This document shows, in pieces, positions 1-7,854 of a stretch of 45,775 bases of DNA (position 1 is the first letter of the stretch; every line of letters starts with the position of its first letter). Where the stretch lies: contig JAHECC010000011.1 of assembly GCA_024641965.1 (NCBI GenBank), forward strand, positions 1 through 45,775, in the 5' to 3' direction. The translations under genes and the position numbers were made by a program. The DNA comes from Rubrivivax sp. (GTDB taxonomy: Bacteria; Pseudomonadota; Gammaproteobacteria; Burkholderiales; Burkholderiaceae_C). Below the pieces are notes generated by a model, which worked only from the letters and a program-made list of their open reading frames with translations, was not told where the DNA came from and did no database searches.

Positions 1-247
1 CCACGCGCTCATCGGCACCCAGACGGTCATAGGCCATGCGGTCGGCCACCTGCACCAGGAACACCAGCCATTCGCTCAGGAAGGCGAAGTAGACCGCGCC
101 GATGTCGATGTCGAAGCGCGCACCGCGCATCTGCGTCAGCGCGTTGTGGGCCACCCGCCAGACGATGAAGGCCATCACGCCGGCCACCTGTTCCGGCGTC
201 TTCGGCTTGTCGGTCTTGAACCACTGGCTCTTCAGGCGGATGGCCAT
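1..247 (-). CDS. Conserved hypothetical protein, C-terminus truncated by window start (MAIRLKSQWFKTDKPKTPEQVAGVMAFIVWRVAHNALTQMRGARFDIDIGAVYFAFLSEWLVFLVQVADRMAYDRLGADERV...)
   Basis: Manual translation of the minus strand from ATG at 247; open to the window edge; starts 13 nt after the stop of the upstream DsrC-like gene; absent from the ORF track because no stop lies in the window. Confidence 0.7.
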   Translation of the reverse strand, partial: MAIRLKSQWFKTDKPKTPEQVAGVMAFIVWRVAHNALTQMRGARFDIDIGAVYFAFLSEWLVFLVQVADRMAYDRLGADERV

Positions 248-260
248 GGCGGCTGCAGCG

Positions 261-590
261 TCAGTAGCCGCCCTTGCCCAGGGGCTGCGGCAGCCCGGCG
301 ACTTTGGCCGCCTGCTTGGCCGGGCCCATCGGGAACAGGTCGTACAAGGCCTTGCTGTCCACGCCGTCGCGGATCTCGGCCATGCCCTTGAGCAGGTTGC
401 GGAAGTTCGGGGTGTGGCCGTGTTCGCGGTACTGCTCGCGCTGGAAGTGGATGACCTCCCAGTGCGCCGGCGTCAGCGTGATGCCTTCGGCCGCGGCGAT
501 GACCTCGACCACCTCATCGCCGTAGTCGGGCTCGAGCAGGAAGCCCTGCTCGTCGCACTCCAATTCCACGCCGTTCACGCTGTAGCTCAT
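261..590 (-). CDS. DsrC/TusE-family protein lacking both C-terminal cysteines (RspA-like)
   Basis: DsrC-like throughout (LTPAHWEVIHF, ALYDLFPMGPAKQAAKVAGLPQPLGKGGY); CysB position is Ala and the CysA region has no Cys. Confidence 0.9.
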   Translation of the reverse strand: MSYSVNGVELECDEQGFLLEPDYGDEVVEVIAAAEGITLTPAHWEVIHFQREQYREHGHTPNFRNLLKGMAEIRDGVDSKALYDLFPMGPAKQAAKVAGLPQPLGKGGY

Positions 591-620
591 GCCAGGATCT
601 CCATTTCAACCGTCAAGGAT

Positions 621-1241
621 TCAGGCGCCGACGGCGGCCGCCGACTTGTGCGGCACGAACAGCCCGCAGCCCAGAGCGCGATGCGGCCCCAGCCCCAGCC
701 GCAGCAGCGTCAGCGAGTCGGTCGGGCTCAGCTGGTGCAGCATCAGGCTGAATCCGCTCAGCACCCCGGCGGCAGACTGCCGCTGCTGGCGCTTGCCGCA
801 CACCGCGAACGCACGGATGCCCAAGCGCGCCAGTTCGTCATGCACCGTGACCATGAACGCCGTCTCGTCGTCGCCTTCGGCGGCAACGAAGGTCGCATAC
901 AGCGTCGCGTATGGCACCAGCTCGTGGGGCCGGGCATCGCCGAGCCGCAAGTCGCTGCCGGCCACGGCCAACGTGCAGCCACCCAGCGGCGCCAGCGCCG
1001 GGACGCGCGACTGCGGCACCCGCAGCAGCAACCTGGCGCGGCGCGACAGCCAACCTTGCGGCTCGCTGCCGGGCACCAGCTTGATGCCGTGCACCCCGGC
1101 CGTCGGATGGCCTCGCAGCCACGGCAGCTGTGCGTCCAGCGCGTCGGCCAGCGCCTGCGCATGGTCGCGCGGCAGGCTGCGGCCGTCGATCGCAAATGCC
1201 ACGTCGACGGCGGCTTCATCCGGCAACGCCTGCAGCGTCAC
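621..1241 (-). CDS. Orphan Cas6/Cmx6-like RAMP-fold protein (type I-MYXAN Cas6 family)
   Basis: LSRRARLLLRVP, AVCGKRQ, SGFSLMLHQLSPTDSL and C-terminal glycine-rich loop GLGPHRALGCGLFVPHK (G-x-G-x5-G-x-G). GTG at 1241 overlaps the upstream stop (GTGA); ORF-track start is 1265. Confidence 0.75.
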   Translation of the reverse strand: MTLQALPDEAAVDVAFAIDGRSLPRDHAQALADALDAQLPWLRGHPTAGVHGIKLVPGSEPQGWLSRRARLLLRVPQSRVPALAPLGGCTLAVAGSDLRLGDARPHELVPYATLYATFVAAEGDDETAFMVTVHDELARLGIRAFAVCGKRQQRQSAAGVLSGFSLMLHQLSPTDSLTLLRLGLGPHRALGCGLFVPHKSAAAVGA

Positions 1242-1453
1242 GCCGACTCCTGCGCCCGGGCCCACTTGACCAGTGCCTCACCCCAGGCGGCGGCCGTCAG
1301 CGGGTCGATGTCGAAGACCGTGAAGCGACTGTGCTCGCGTATGCGCGTGCGCAGCAGGCTCATACCGCCGCTTTCCAGGTCGTGCTGCTGCAATTCGATC
1401 TCCTGCCCGCCCAGTGGCGCGCGCAGTTTCAGCAAGGGTGTGATGCGGTTCAT
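1238..1453 (-). CDS. Small conserved hypothetical protein (71 aa from ATG 1453)
   Basis: ORF 1238-1561; internal Met MNRITPLLKLRAPLGGQEIELQQ... chosen; GTGA coupling to the Cas6-like gene. Confidence 0.6.
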   Translation of the reverse strand: MNRITPLLKLRAPLGGQEIELQQHDLESGGMSLLRTRIREHSRFTVFDIDPLTAAAWGEALVKWARAQESA

Positions 1454-1579
1454 CAATCGGCTTGTCGCGCGTCGAAGCGGCACTTTGCAACCTGCGCTAT
1501 TGAGCGCGACCGCCGCCGCAGGGTCCATAGCCGTGACGGGGGGGGCGAGGCCTACTCCCAATGGGTAGGTCGCGCACCC

Positions 1580-1592
1580 CCCTATTTGGTCT
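1580..1592 (+). promoter_or_regulatory. CCTATTTGGTCTA motif upstream of dsrA, shared with the two-component/CMD-Rieske promoter
   Basis: 11/13 identical to CCCATTTGGGCTA at 16910-16922; lies in the divergent dsrA upstream region. Confidence 0.4.
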
Positions 1593-1728
1593 ATCCACGG
1601 CTAATCAACCGGAGTGATGGCGCGCGCCGCGGCCGGGGTCGAAGATTCGCCATCCGGCTTGCTGTCTTGGCAGGACCGAGGCATGCAAGCAGCCAGCGGT
1701 CACCGCCGCCGCGACAAGGAGACAACCG

Positions 1729-3030
1729 ATGGCCAAGAAGCCCCACGACACGCCGTTGCTCGACCAGCTCGAGAGCGGCCCCTGGCCCAGCTTCGTCACC
1801 GGGCTGAAGCGCCTGGCGCAGGACAGCGACTATGTCGTCGACCTGCTGGGCACGCTCGAGACCTCGTACCGCACGAAGAAGGGCTACTGGAAAGGCGGCA
1901 CCGTCGGCGTGTTCGGCTACGGCGGCGGGGTCATCCCGCGCTTCACCGAGCTGAAGAACGAGGACGGCACCCCCGTCTATCCGGACGCCGCCGAGCTGCA
2001 CACGCTGCGCGTGCAGCCGCCGCCGGGCATGCACTACAACACCGACGTGCTGCGCAAGATGTGCGACATCTGGGAAAAGCACGGCACCGGCCTGATCGCC
2101 TTCCATGGCCAGAGCGGCGACATCATGTTCCAGGGCGCCAAGACCGACAAGGTGCAGGCCGCCTTCGACGACCTGAACGAACTCGGCTTCGACCTCGGCG
2201 GCGCCGGCCCGGCGGTACGCACCTCGATGAGCTGCGTCGGTGCGGCGCGCTGCGAGCAGAGCTGCTTCGACGAAGGGCGCGCGCACCGCCAGGTGATCAA
2301 TTCCTTCACCGACGACATTCACCGCCCCGCACTGCCCTACAAGTTCAAGTTCAAGTTCAGCGGCTGCAGCAACGACTGCATGAACTCGATCCAGCGCGCC
2401 GACATGGCGGTGATCGGCACCTGGCGCGACAACATGCGCAGCGACGAAGCCATGGCGCGCAAGTGGTTCGACAAGCACGGCATGACCGAACTGGTCAACG
2501 ACGTGGTCTCGCGCTGCCCGACCAAGGCCATCATGCTGAAGGAAGTCAAGGAGCTGCGCACCGGCGAGCACCTGACGACGGTGAAGGTCAGCGACACACA
2601 GGCGCTGGAGATCGACAACAAGAACTGCGTGCGCTGCATGCACTGCGTCAACGTCATGACCGGCGCGTTGGCCCACGGCACCGACACCGGCGCGACGATC
2701 CTGATCGGCGGCAAGCGCACGCTGAAGATCGGCGACCTGATGGGCACCGTGATCGTGCCCTTCATGCCGCTGAAGACCGACGAGGACTACGACGCCCTGG
2801 TCGAGCTGGGCCAGAAGGTGATCGACTTCTTCGCCGAGAACGCGCTCGAGCACGAGCGCACCGGCGAAATGATCGAGCGCATCGGCCTGGTCAACTTCCT
2901 CGAGGGCATCGGCGTCGAGATCGACCCGAACATGGTCGCCACGCCGCGCACCAACCCCTACGTGCGCACCGACGGCTGGGACGACGAAGTGGCGAAGATC
3001 AACGCGCGCAAGCAGCAACAGCCGGCCTGA
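1729..3030 (+). CDS. dsrA: Dissimilatory sulfite reductase alpha subunit (reverse type)
   Basis: 433 aa; siroheme/4Fe-4S motifs (CVGAARCEQSC, FKFSGCSNDC) and ferredoxin domain NCVRCMHCVNVM; followed by dsrB. Confidence 0.97.
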   Translation: MAKKPHDTPLLDQLESGPWPSFVTGLKRLAQDSDYVVDLLGTLETSYRTKKGYWKGGTVGVFGYGGGVIPRFTELKNEDGTPVYPDAAELHTLRVQPPPGMHYNTDVLRKMCDIWEKHGTGLIAFHGQSGDIMFQGAKTDKVQAAFDDLNELGFDLGGAGPAVRTSMSCVGAARCEQSCFDEGRAHRQVINSFTDDIHRPALPYKFKFKFSGCSNDCMNSIQRADMAVIGTWRDNMRSDEAMARKWFDKHGMTELVNDVVSRCPTKAIMLKEVKELRTGEHLTTVKVSDTQALEIDNKNCVRCMHCVNVMTGALAHGTDTGATILIGGKRTLKIGDLMGTVIVPFMPLKTDEDYDALVELGQKVIDFFAENALEHERTGEMIERIGLVNFLEGIGVEIDPNMVATPRTNPYVRTDGWDDEVAKINARKQQQPA

Positions 3031-3044
3031 CACGGAGACACCCC

Positions 3045-4112
3045 ATGGCCCATCGCACCCCGATCGAAAGCGGCGCCCCGGACAACAAGCAGTACATGCA
3101 CCCGACGTTGCTGAAGAACTACGGCAACTGGAAATGGCATGACCGTCCGCGCCCTGGCGTGCTGCACCATGTGTCACACAGCGGCGAAGAAGTCTGGACC
3201 GTGCGCGCCGGCACGCAGCGTCAGATGGACGTGTACACGATCCGCAAGCTTTGCGAAATCGCCGACACCTATGCCGACGGCCATGTGCGCTTCACGATCC
3301 GCAGCAACATCGAATTCATGGTCGCCGACCCGAACAAGGTCGCGCCGCTGGTCTCCGCGTTGCAGGAAAGCGGCTTCCCGGTCGGTGGCACCGGCAATTC
3401 GGTGTCGATGATCGCGCACACCCAGGGCTGGCTGCACTGCGACATTCCCGGCACCGATGCGTCGGGCGCGGTCAAGGCGCTGATGGACGACCTGCACGAG
3501 GAGTTCATCAAGGAGGACATGCCGAACCGCGTGCACCTGTCCACCAGCTGCTGCGAGATCAACTGCGGCGGCCAGGCCGACATCGCCATCATCGTGCAGC
3601 ACACCAAGCCACCGAAGATCAACCACGCGCTGGTGGCCAACGCCTGCGAGCGCCCGGCCGTGGTCGCGCGTTGCCCGGTCGCGGCCATCCGCCCGGCCAT
3701 GGTCAACGGCAAGCCCTCGCTCGAGATCGACGAGAAGAAGTGCATGTGCTGCGGCGCCTGCTACCCGCCCTGCCCGCCGATGCAGATCAACGACCCCGAG
3801 TACACCAAGCTGGCGATCTGGGTCGGCGGCAAGAACTCCAACGCCCGCGGCAAGCCGACCTTCATGAAGATGGTGGCCTCGGGGCTGCCGAACAACCCGC
3901 CGCGCTGGCCCGAGGTGTCGGCGATGGTGAAGAAGATCCTCTACACCTACAAGAACGACGCGCGTTCCTGGGAGCGACTGTCGGACTGGGTCGAACGCAT
4001 CGGCTGGCCGGGCTTCTTCGAGAAGTGCGACCTGCCCTTCACCAAGTACCTGATCGACGACTGGCGCGGTTCGCGCGCCAGCCTGAATGCGTCGACCCAT
4101 ATCCGCTTCTAG
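3045..4112 (+). CDS. dsrB: Dissimilatory sulfite reductase beta subunit
   Basis: MAHRTPIESGAPDNKQYMHPTLLKNYGNWKWHDRPRPGVLHHVSHSGEEVWTVR; CCEINCGGQ, CMCCGACYPPCPP. Confidence 0.97.
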   Translation: MAHRTPIESGAPDNKQYMHPTLLKNYGNWKWHDRPRPGVLHHVSHSGEEVWTVRAGTQRQMDVYTIRKLCEIADTYADGHVRFTIRSNIEFMVADPNKVAPLVSALQESGFPVGGTGNSVSMIAHTQGWLHCDIPGTDASGAVKALMDDLHEEFIKEDMPNRVHLSTSCCEINCGGQADIAIIVQHTKPPKINHALVANACERPAVVARCPVAAIRPAMVNGKPSLEIDEKKCMCCGACYPPCPPMQINDPEYTKLAIWVGGKNSNARGKPTFMKMVASGLPNNPPRWPEVSAMVKKILYTYKNDARSWERLSDWVERIGWPGFFEKCDLPFTKYLIDDWRGSRASLNASTHIRF

Positions 4113-4121
4113 AGCCGCAGC

Positions 4122-4481
4122 ATGAAGTTCGGCTTGATGGTCAGCGAAGGCCCTTACACGCACCAGGCTTCGGACAGCGCCTACCAGTTCGCCAAGGCGG
4201 CGCTGGACAAGGGCCACGAGATCCAGCGCGTGTTTTTCTATCACGACGGCGTCAACAACGCGACACGCCTGACCGAGCCGCCGCAGGACGACCGGCACAT
4301 CGTCAACCGCTGGTCGGCGCTGGCGGCCGATCACAAGATCGACCTGGTGGTGTGCGTCGCCGCGGCGCTGCGCCGCGGCATCAAGGACGAGGTGCTGGCA
4401 CCGGGCTTCCGCATCTCGGGACTGGGCCAGTTGGTCGACAGCGCCATCAAGAGCGACCGCGTGGTGACCTTCGGGGATTGA
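4122..4481 (+). CDS. dsrE: Sulfurtransferase subunit DsrE
   Basis: 119 aa DsrE family with VVCVAAALRRG cysteine segment; position in dsrEFH. Confidence 0.93.
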   Translation: MKFGLMVSEGPYTHQASDSAYQFAKAALDKGHEIQRVFFYHDGVNNATRLTEPPQDDRHIVNRWSALAADHKIDLVVCVAAALRRGIKDEVLAPGFRISGLGQLVDSAIKSDRVVTFGD

Positions 4482-4484
4482 CAC

Positions 4485-4862
4485 ATGAGCACCGATCCGA
4501 GCCGCATCAAGAAGGTCATGTTCGTCAACCGCAAGGCGCCCTACGGCACGATCTACGCACTGGAGAGCCTGGAGGTGGTGCTGATCGCCGCCACTTTCGA
4601 CCAGGACGTGAGCCTGGTGTTCATGGACGACGGCGTGTACGAACTGCTGAAGGGCCAGAACACCAAGGCCATCGGCATCAAGAACTTCTCGCCCACCTAC
4701 CGCGCGCTCGACGGCTACGACGTCGAGAAGCTGTACGTCGAGCGCGAATCGCTGGCTGCGCGCGGCATCAGCGAAGACCAGTTGCTGGTCGACGTCGAGG
4801 TGCTGGGCAGCGTGCAGATGGGTGAGCTGATGGCCCAGCAGGACGTGGTCCTGAGCTTTTGA
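4485..4862 (+). CDS. dsrF: Sulfurtransferase subunit DsrF
   Basis: DsrF/TusC-like (KKVMFVNRKAPYGTIYALESLEVVLIAATFDQDVSLVFMDDGVY). Confidence 0.93.
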   Translation: MSTDPSRIKKVMFVNRKAPYGTIYALESLEVVLIAATFDQDVSLVFMDDGVYELLKGQNTKAIGIKNFSPTYRALDGYDVEKLYVERESLAARGISEDQLLVDVEVLGSVQMGELMAQQDVVLSF

Positions 4863-4879
4863 ACAAAGGGCGAGACACC

Positions 4880-5179
4880 ATGCTGCACATCGTCAACAAG
4901 TCTCCCTCGCAGTCGCGCACGCTCGACAGCTGCCTGCGCCTGGCGCGCGACGGCAGCGCGCTGCTGCTGATCGAGGACGGCGTCTATGCCGCAACCAAAG
5001 GCAACGCCGACGCCGCTGCGCTGCACCAGGCCTGCGGCCGCCTGCAGGTGTTCGCGCTGCAACCCGACTGCGACGCGCGCGCCGTCACCTCGATGCTGGC
5101 CGAAGGCATCACGCTGGTCGACTACGCGGGCTTCGTCGACCTGGTGGCCCAGAACAAGACCTCGCATTCCTGGCTTTGA
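4880..5179 (+). CDS. dsrH: Sulfurtransferase subunit DsrH
   Basis: MLHIVNKSPSQSRTLDSCLRLA..LLLIEDGVYAA; DsrH/TusB family; start at 4880 preferred over ORF-track 4859. Confidence 0.92.
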   Translation: MLHIVNKSPSQSRTLDSCLRLARDGSALLLIEDGVYAATKGNADAAALHQACGRLQVFALQPDCDARAVTSMLAEGITLVDYAGFVDLVAQNKTSHSWL

Positions 5180-5233
5180 GGCCGACCCCGGCGCATCGCC
5201 CCTATCGAAAACGACCCCGACCCTGGAGAGACC

Positions 5234-5566
5234 ATGAGCATCGAAGTCAACGGCACGACCTACGAGACCGACGAGGAAGGCTACCTCGTCAACCTGGCCG
5301 ACTGGACGCAGGAGATCGGCGAGCACATCGCCAAGGAAGAGAACCTGGAGATGAGCTCCAGCCACTGGGAAGTCGTCAACTTCCTGCGCGACTACTACAA
5401 CGAGTACCAGATCGCCCCAGCGGTGCGCGTGCTGACCAAGGCCATCGGCAAGCAGCTCGGACCGGACAAGGGCAACAGCAAGTACCTGTACGAGCTGTTC
5501 CCCTACGGCCCGGCCAAGCAGGCCTGCAAGATCGCCGGCCTGCCCAAGCCCACCGGCTGCGTCTGA
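5234..5566 (+). CDS. dsrC: DsrC sulfur carrier protein
   Basis: C-terminus KQACKIAGLPKPTGCV with the two redox Cys separated by 10 residues. Confidence 0.97.
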   Translation: MSIEVNGTTYETDEEGYLVNLADWTQEIGEHIAKEENLEMSSSHWEVVNFLRDYYNEYQIAPAVRVLTKAIGKQLGPDKGNSKYLYELFPYGPAKQACKIAGLPKPTGCV

Positions 5567-5600
5567 GTTCCCGGCGTCGACAGAACAGGACGCGGCGGCC

Positions 5601-6332
5601 ATGTCGGCACTCGCGATCGGCTATGCCATGCTCCTCTACGCGGCCTTTGCCGTACTGGTGCTGGGTGTGGCCGTCAAGATTCGCGGCTATGCGCGCACCC
5701 CCGCACCGCTGAAGATCCCCACCACGCCGGCACCGACGACGAGTACCGGCGTGGCCCTGCGCCTGACGCGCGAGGTCGTGTTTTTCGAGAGCCTGTTCAA
5801 GGCCAGCAAGTGGACCTGGCTCTTCGGGTGGCTGTTCCATGCCGCCCTCCTGCTGGTGCTGCTGCGCCATGTGCGCTACTTCCAGCAGCCGGTCTGGACA
5901 CCGATCGTCTTCGTCCAATTCTTCGGCACCTATGCCGGCTTTGCGATGGTGATCGGATTGGCCGGGCTGTGGGCGCGCCGCTTCCTGGTCGACCGCGTGC
6001 GCTACATCTCCACGCCATCGGACCACCTGCACCTGGCGCTGCTGCTGGCGATCGGACTGTCCGGATTGACGATGCGCTTCGTCGCCCACACCGACATCGT
6101 GGCGGTGAAGGCCTTCATGCTTGGCCTCATGCGTCTGTCGATCCAGCCGCTGCCGGCCGATCCACTGCTGCTGCTGCACCTGACGCTGGTGGCGCTGCTG
6201 ATGTTCGTGTTCCCGATCAGCAAGCTGATGCATGCGCCCGGCCTGTTCTTCAGCCCCACCCGCAACCAGGCCGACACCTCTCGAGAGGCACGCCATCTGG
6301 CGTCCTGGGCGGCGGCACTCGAGAAGAAGTAG
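5601..6332 (+). CDS. dsrM: DsrM membrane cytochrome b (NarI-like)
   Basis: Multiple TM segments, position between dsrC and dsrK. Confidence 0.92.
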   Translation: MSALAIGYAMLLYAAFAVLVLGVAVKIRGYARTPAPLKIPTTPAPTTSTGVALRLTREVVFFESLFKASKWTWLFGWLFHAALLLVLLRHVRYFQQPVWTPIVFVQFFGTYAGFAMVIGLAGLWARRFLVDRVRYISTPSDHLHLALLLAIGLSGLTMRFVAHTDIVAVKAFMLGLMRLSIQPLPADPLLLLHLTLVALLMFVFPISKLMHAPGLFFSPTRNQADTSREARHLASWAAALEKK

Positions 6333-6335
6333 CCG

Positions 6336-7832
6336 ATGGCTGCTGCCAAGTTCGACACCCCTGCTCTCAAGCCCTATCCGGTGATCCCGCTGGTGGCCGA
6401 GGGGGCGATGGCGCACAGCAAACCCTTCGTCGCGTCGCCCGCGATCCAGGAGGCGATGGGCTTCCCGGCCGAACTGGCCGAGGGCTGGGAGAAGCGCGCC
6501 ATCGCCAAGATGGGCGAGCTGCTCGACAAGTACCGCTCGCTGCGCGTCTACATGGATGCCTGCGTGCACTGCGGCGCCTGCTCCGACAAATGCCACTACT
6601 TCCTGGGCACCGGCGACCCGACGAACATGCCGGTGGCGCGGCAGGACCTGATGCGCGCGGTCTATCGCCGCTACTTCACCTTCGCCGGCAAGCACTTCCC
6701 CAAGCTCGTCGGCGCGGTCGATATGACCAGGGACGTGCTCGACCAGTGGTGGAGCTACTACAACCAGTGTTCCGAGTGCCGCCGCTGCTCCGTCTTCTGC
6801 CCCTACGGCATCGACACCGCCGAAATCACGATGGCCGCGCGGGAGATCATGGATTCGGTCGGTCTGGGCCAGAAGTACGCCAACGAGATCCTGGGCAAGG
6901 TGCACCGCATCGGCAACAACCTGGGCATCCCCGAACCGGCGCTGAAGGACACGCTGGAGGGATTGGAAGAAGACACGAAGGATGAAACCGGCCTGGACGT
7001 GCTCTTCCCGCTCGACGTCGAAGGTGCCGAAGTGCTGCTGATCACGCCGTCGGCCGACTTCTTCTCCGAGCCCCACGTCGAGAGCCTGATCGGCTACGCC
7101 AAGGTATTCCATGCCGCAGGCATCAGCTGGACACTGAGCTCCAAGGCCTCGGAGGCGGCGAACTTCGCGCTTTTCATCGGCAACTACGAGCAGATGCGCA
7201 AGGTGTCGATGCGGGTCAAGGAAGAAGCGCAGCGGCTGGGTGTGCGGCGCATCGTCGTCGGCGAGTGTGGCCACGCGTGGCGCGTGGCCTACAGTTTCTG
7301 GAACACGCTGATCGGCCCCTTCGACTGGCTCGACCCGCGCTACCCGGTGCCGCAGCACATCTGCGAATTCACCTACGACCTGATGCAGCGTGGTGCGATC
7401 ACGTTCGACAAGGAAAAGAACGACGACCGCATCGTCACCTTCCATGACTCGTGCAACGTGGCGCGTGGCTCACGCATGGGCGACATGCCCGGCGGCCAGT
7501 TCGTGATCCCGCGCGAGATCATCAAGGCGGTAGCGAACCATTTCCATGACATGGCGCCGGAGACGATCGGCGAAAGCACCTTCTGCTGCGGCGGCGGCGG
7601 CGGCCTGCTCACCGACGATCTGCTCGAGCTGCGCGTCAAGGGTGCGCTGCCGCGCATGGAGGCGCTGAAGCACGTCGTCGACGACCGCGGTGTCAATTTC
7701 ATGGCCGCCATCTGCGCCATCTGCAAGGCCCAGTTCAGCAAGGTGCTGCCGTACTACGGCTTCGACATGAGCATGGTCGGCGGCGTGCACCAGTTGGTGA
7801 GCAGGGCCATCCGTCTGGGCGAAACGCGCTAA
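6336..7832 (+). CDS. dsrK: DsrK, HdrD-like Fe-S protein
   Basis: Cys-rich 4Fe-4S motifs (CVHCGACSDKCHYF, CSECRRCSVFCPYG) and CCG-type cluster residues. Confidence 0.95.
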   Translation: MAAAKFDTPALKPYPVIPLVAEGAMAHSKPFVASPAIQEAMGFPAELAEGWEKRAIAKMGELLDKYRSLRVYMDACVHCGACSDKCHYFLGTGDPTNMPVARQDLMRAVYRRYFTFAGKHFPKLVGAVDMTRDVLDQWWSYYNQCSECRRCSVFCPYGIDTAEITMAAREIMDSVGLGQKYANEILGKVHRIGNNLGIPEPALKDTLEGLEEDTKDETGLDVLFPLDVEGAEVLLITPSADFFSEPHVESLIGYAKVFHAAGISWTLSSKASEAANFALFIGNYEQMRKVSMRVKEEAQRLGVRRIVVGECGHAWRVAYSFWNTLIGPFDWLDPRYPVPQHICEFTYDLMQRGAITFDKEKNDDRIVTFHDSCNVARGSRMGDMPGGQFVIPREIIKAVANHFHDMAPETIGESTFCCGGGGGLLTDDLLELRVKGALPRMEALKHVVDDRGVNFMAAICAICKAQFSKVLPYYGFDMSMVGGVHQLVSRAIRLGETR

Positions 7833-7854
7833 ACGCATACAGGAGATCCACCCC

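Noticed and set aside
1552-1566. Canonical 7-2-7 NarL site at the dsrA promoter
   Set aside because: ATGGGTA is a perfect heptamer, but its partner TACTCCC is imperfect and spacing is 1 nt, so only a general NarL-like heptamer is claimed
102-1568. 488-aa plus-strand ORF over the Cas6/DsrC-like operon
   Set aside because: Low-complexity; the minus strand carries recognisable families with coupled starts and stops
1591-3177. Long minus-strand ORF (528 aa) antisense to dsrA
   Set aside because: Low-complexity Ala/Val/His/Arg-rich shadow ORF typical of GC-rich DNA opposite a well-identified gene
3174-4484. 436-aa minus-strand ORF antisense to dsrB/dsrE
   Set aside because: Composition-driven shadow ORF; opposite-strand genes are unambiguous
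5376-7445. 689-aa minus-strand ORF antisense to dsrC-dsrK
   Set aside because: Repetitive Gln/Arg/His-rich composition, no recognisable domain
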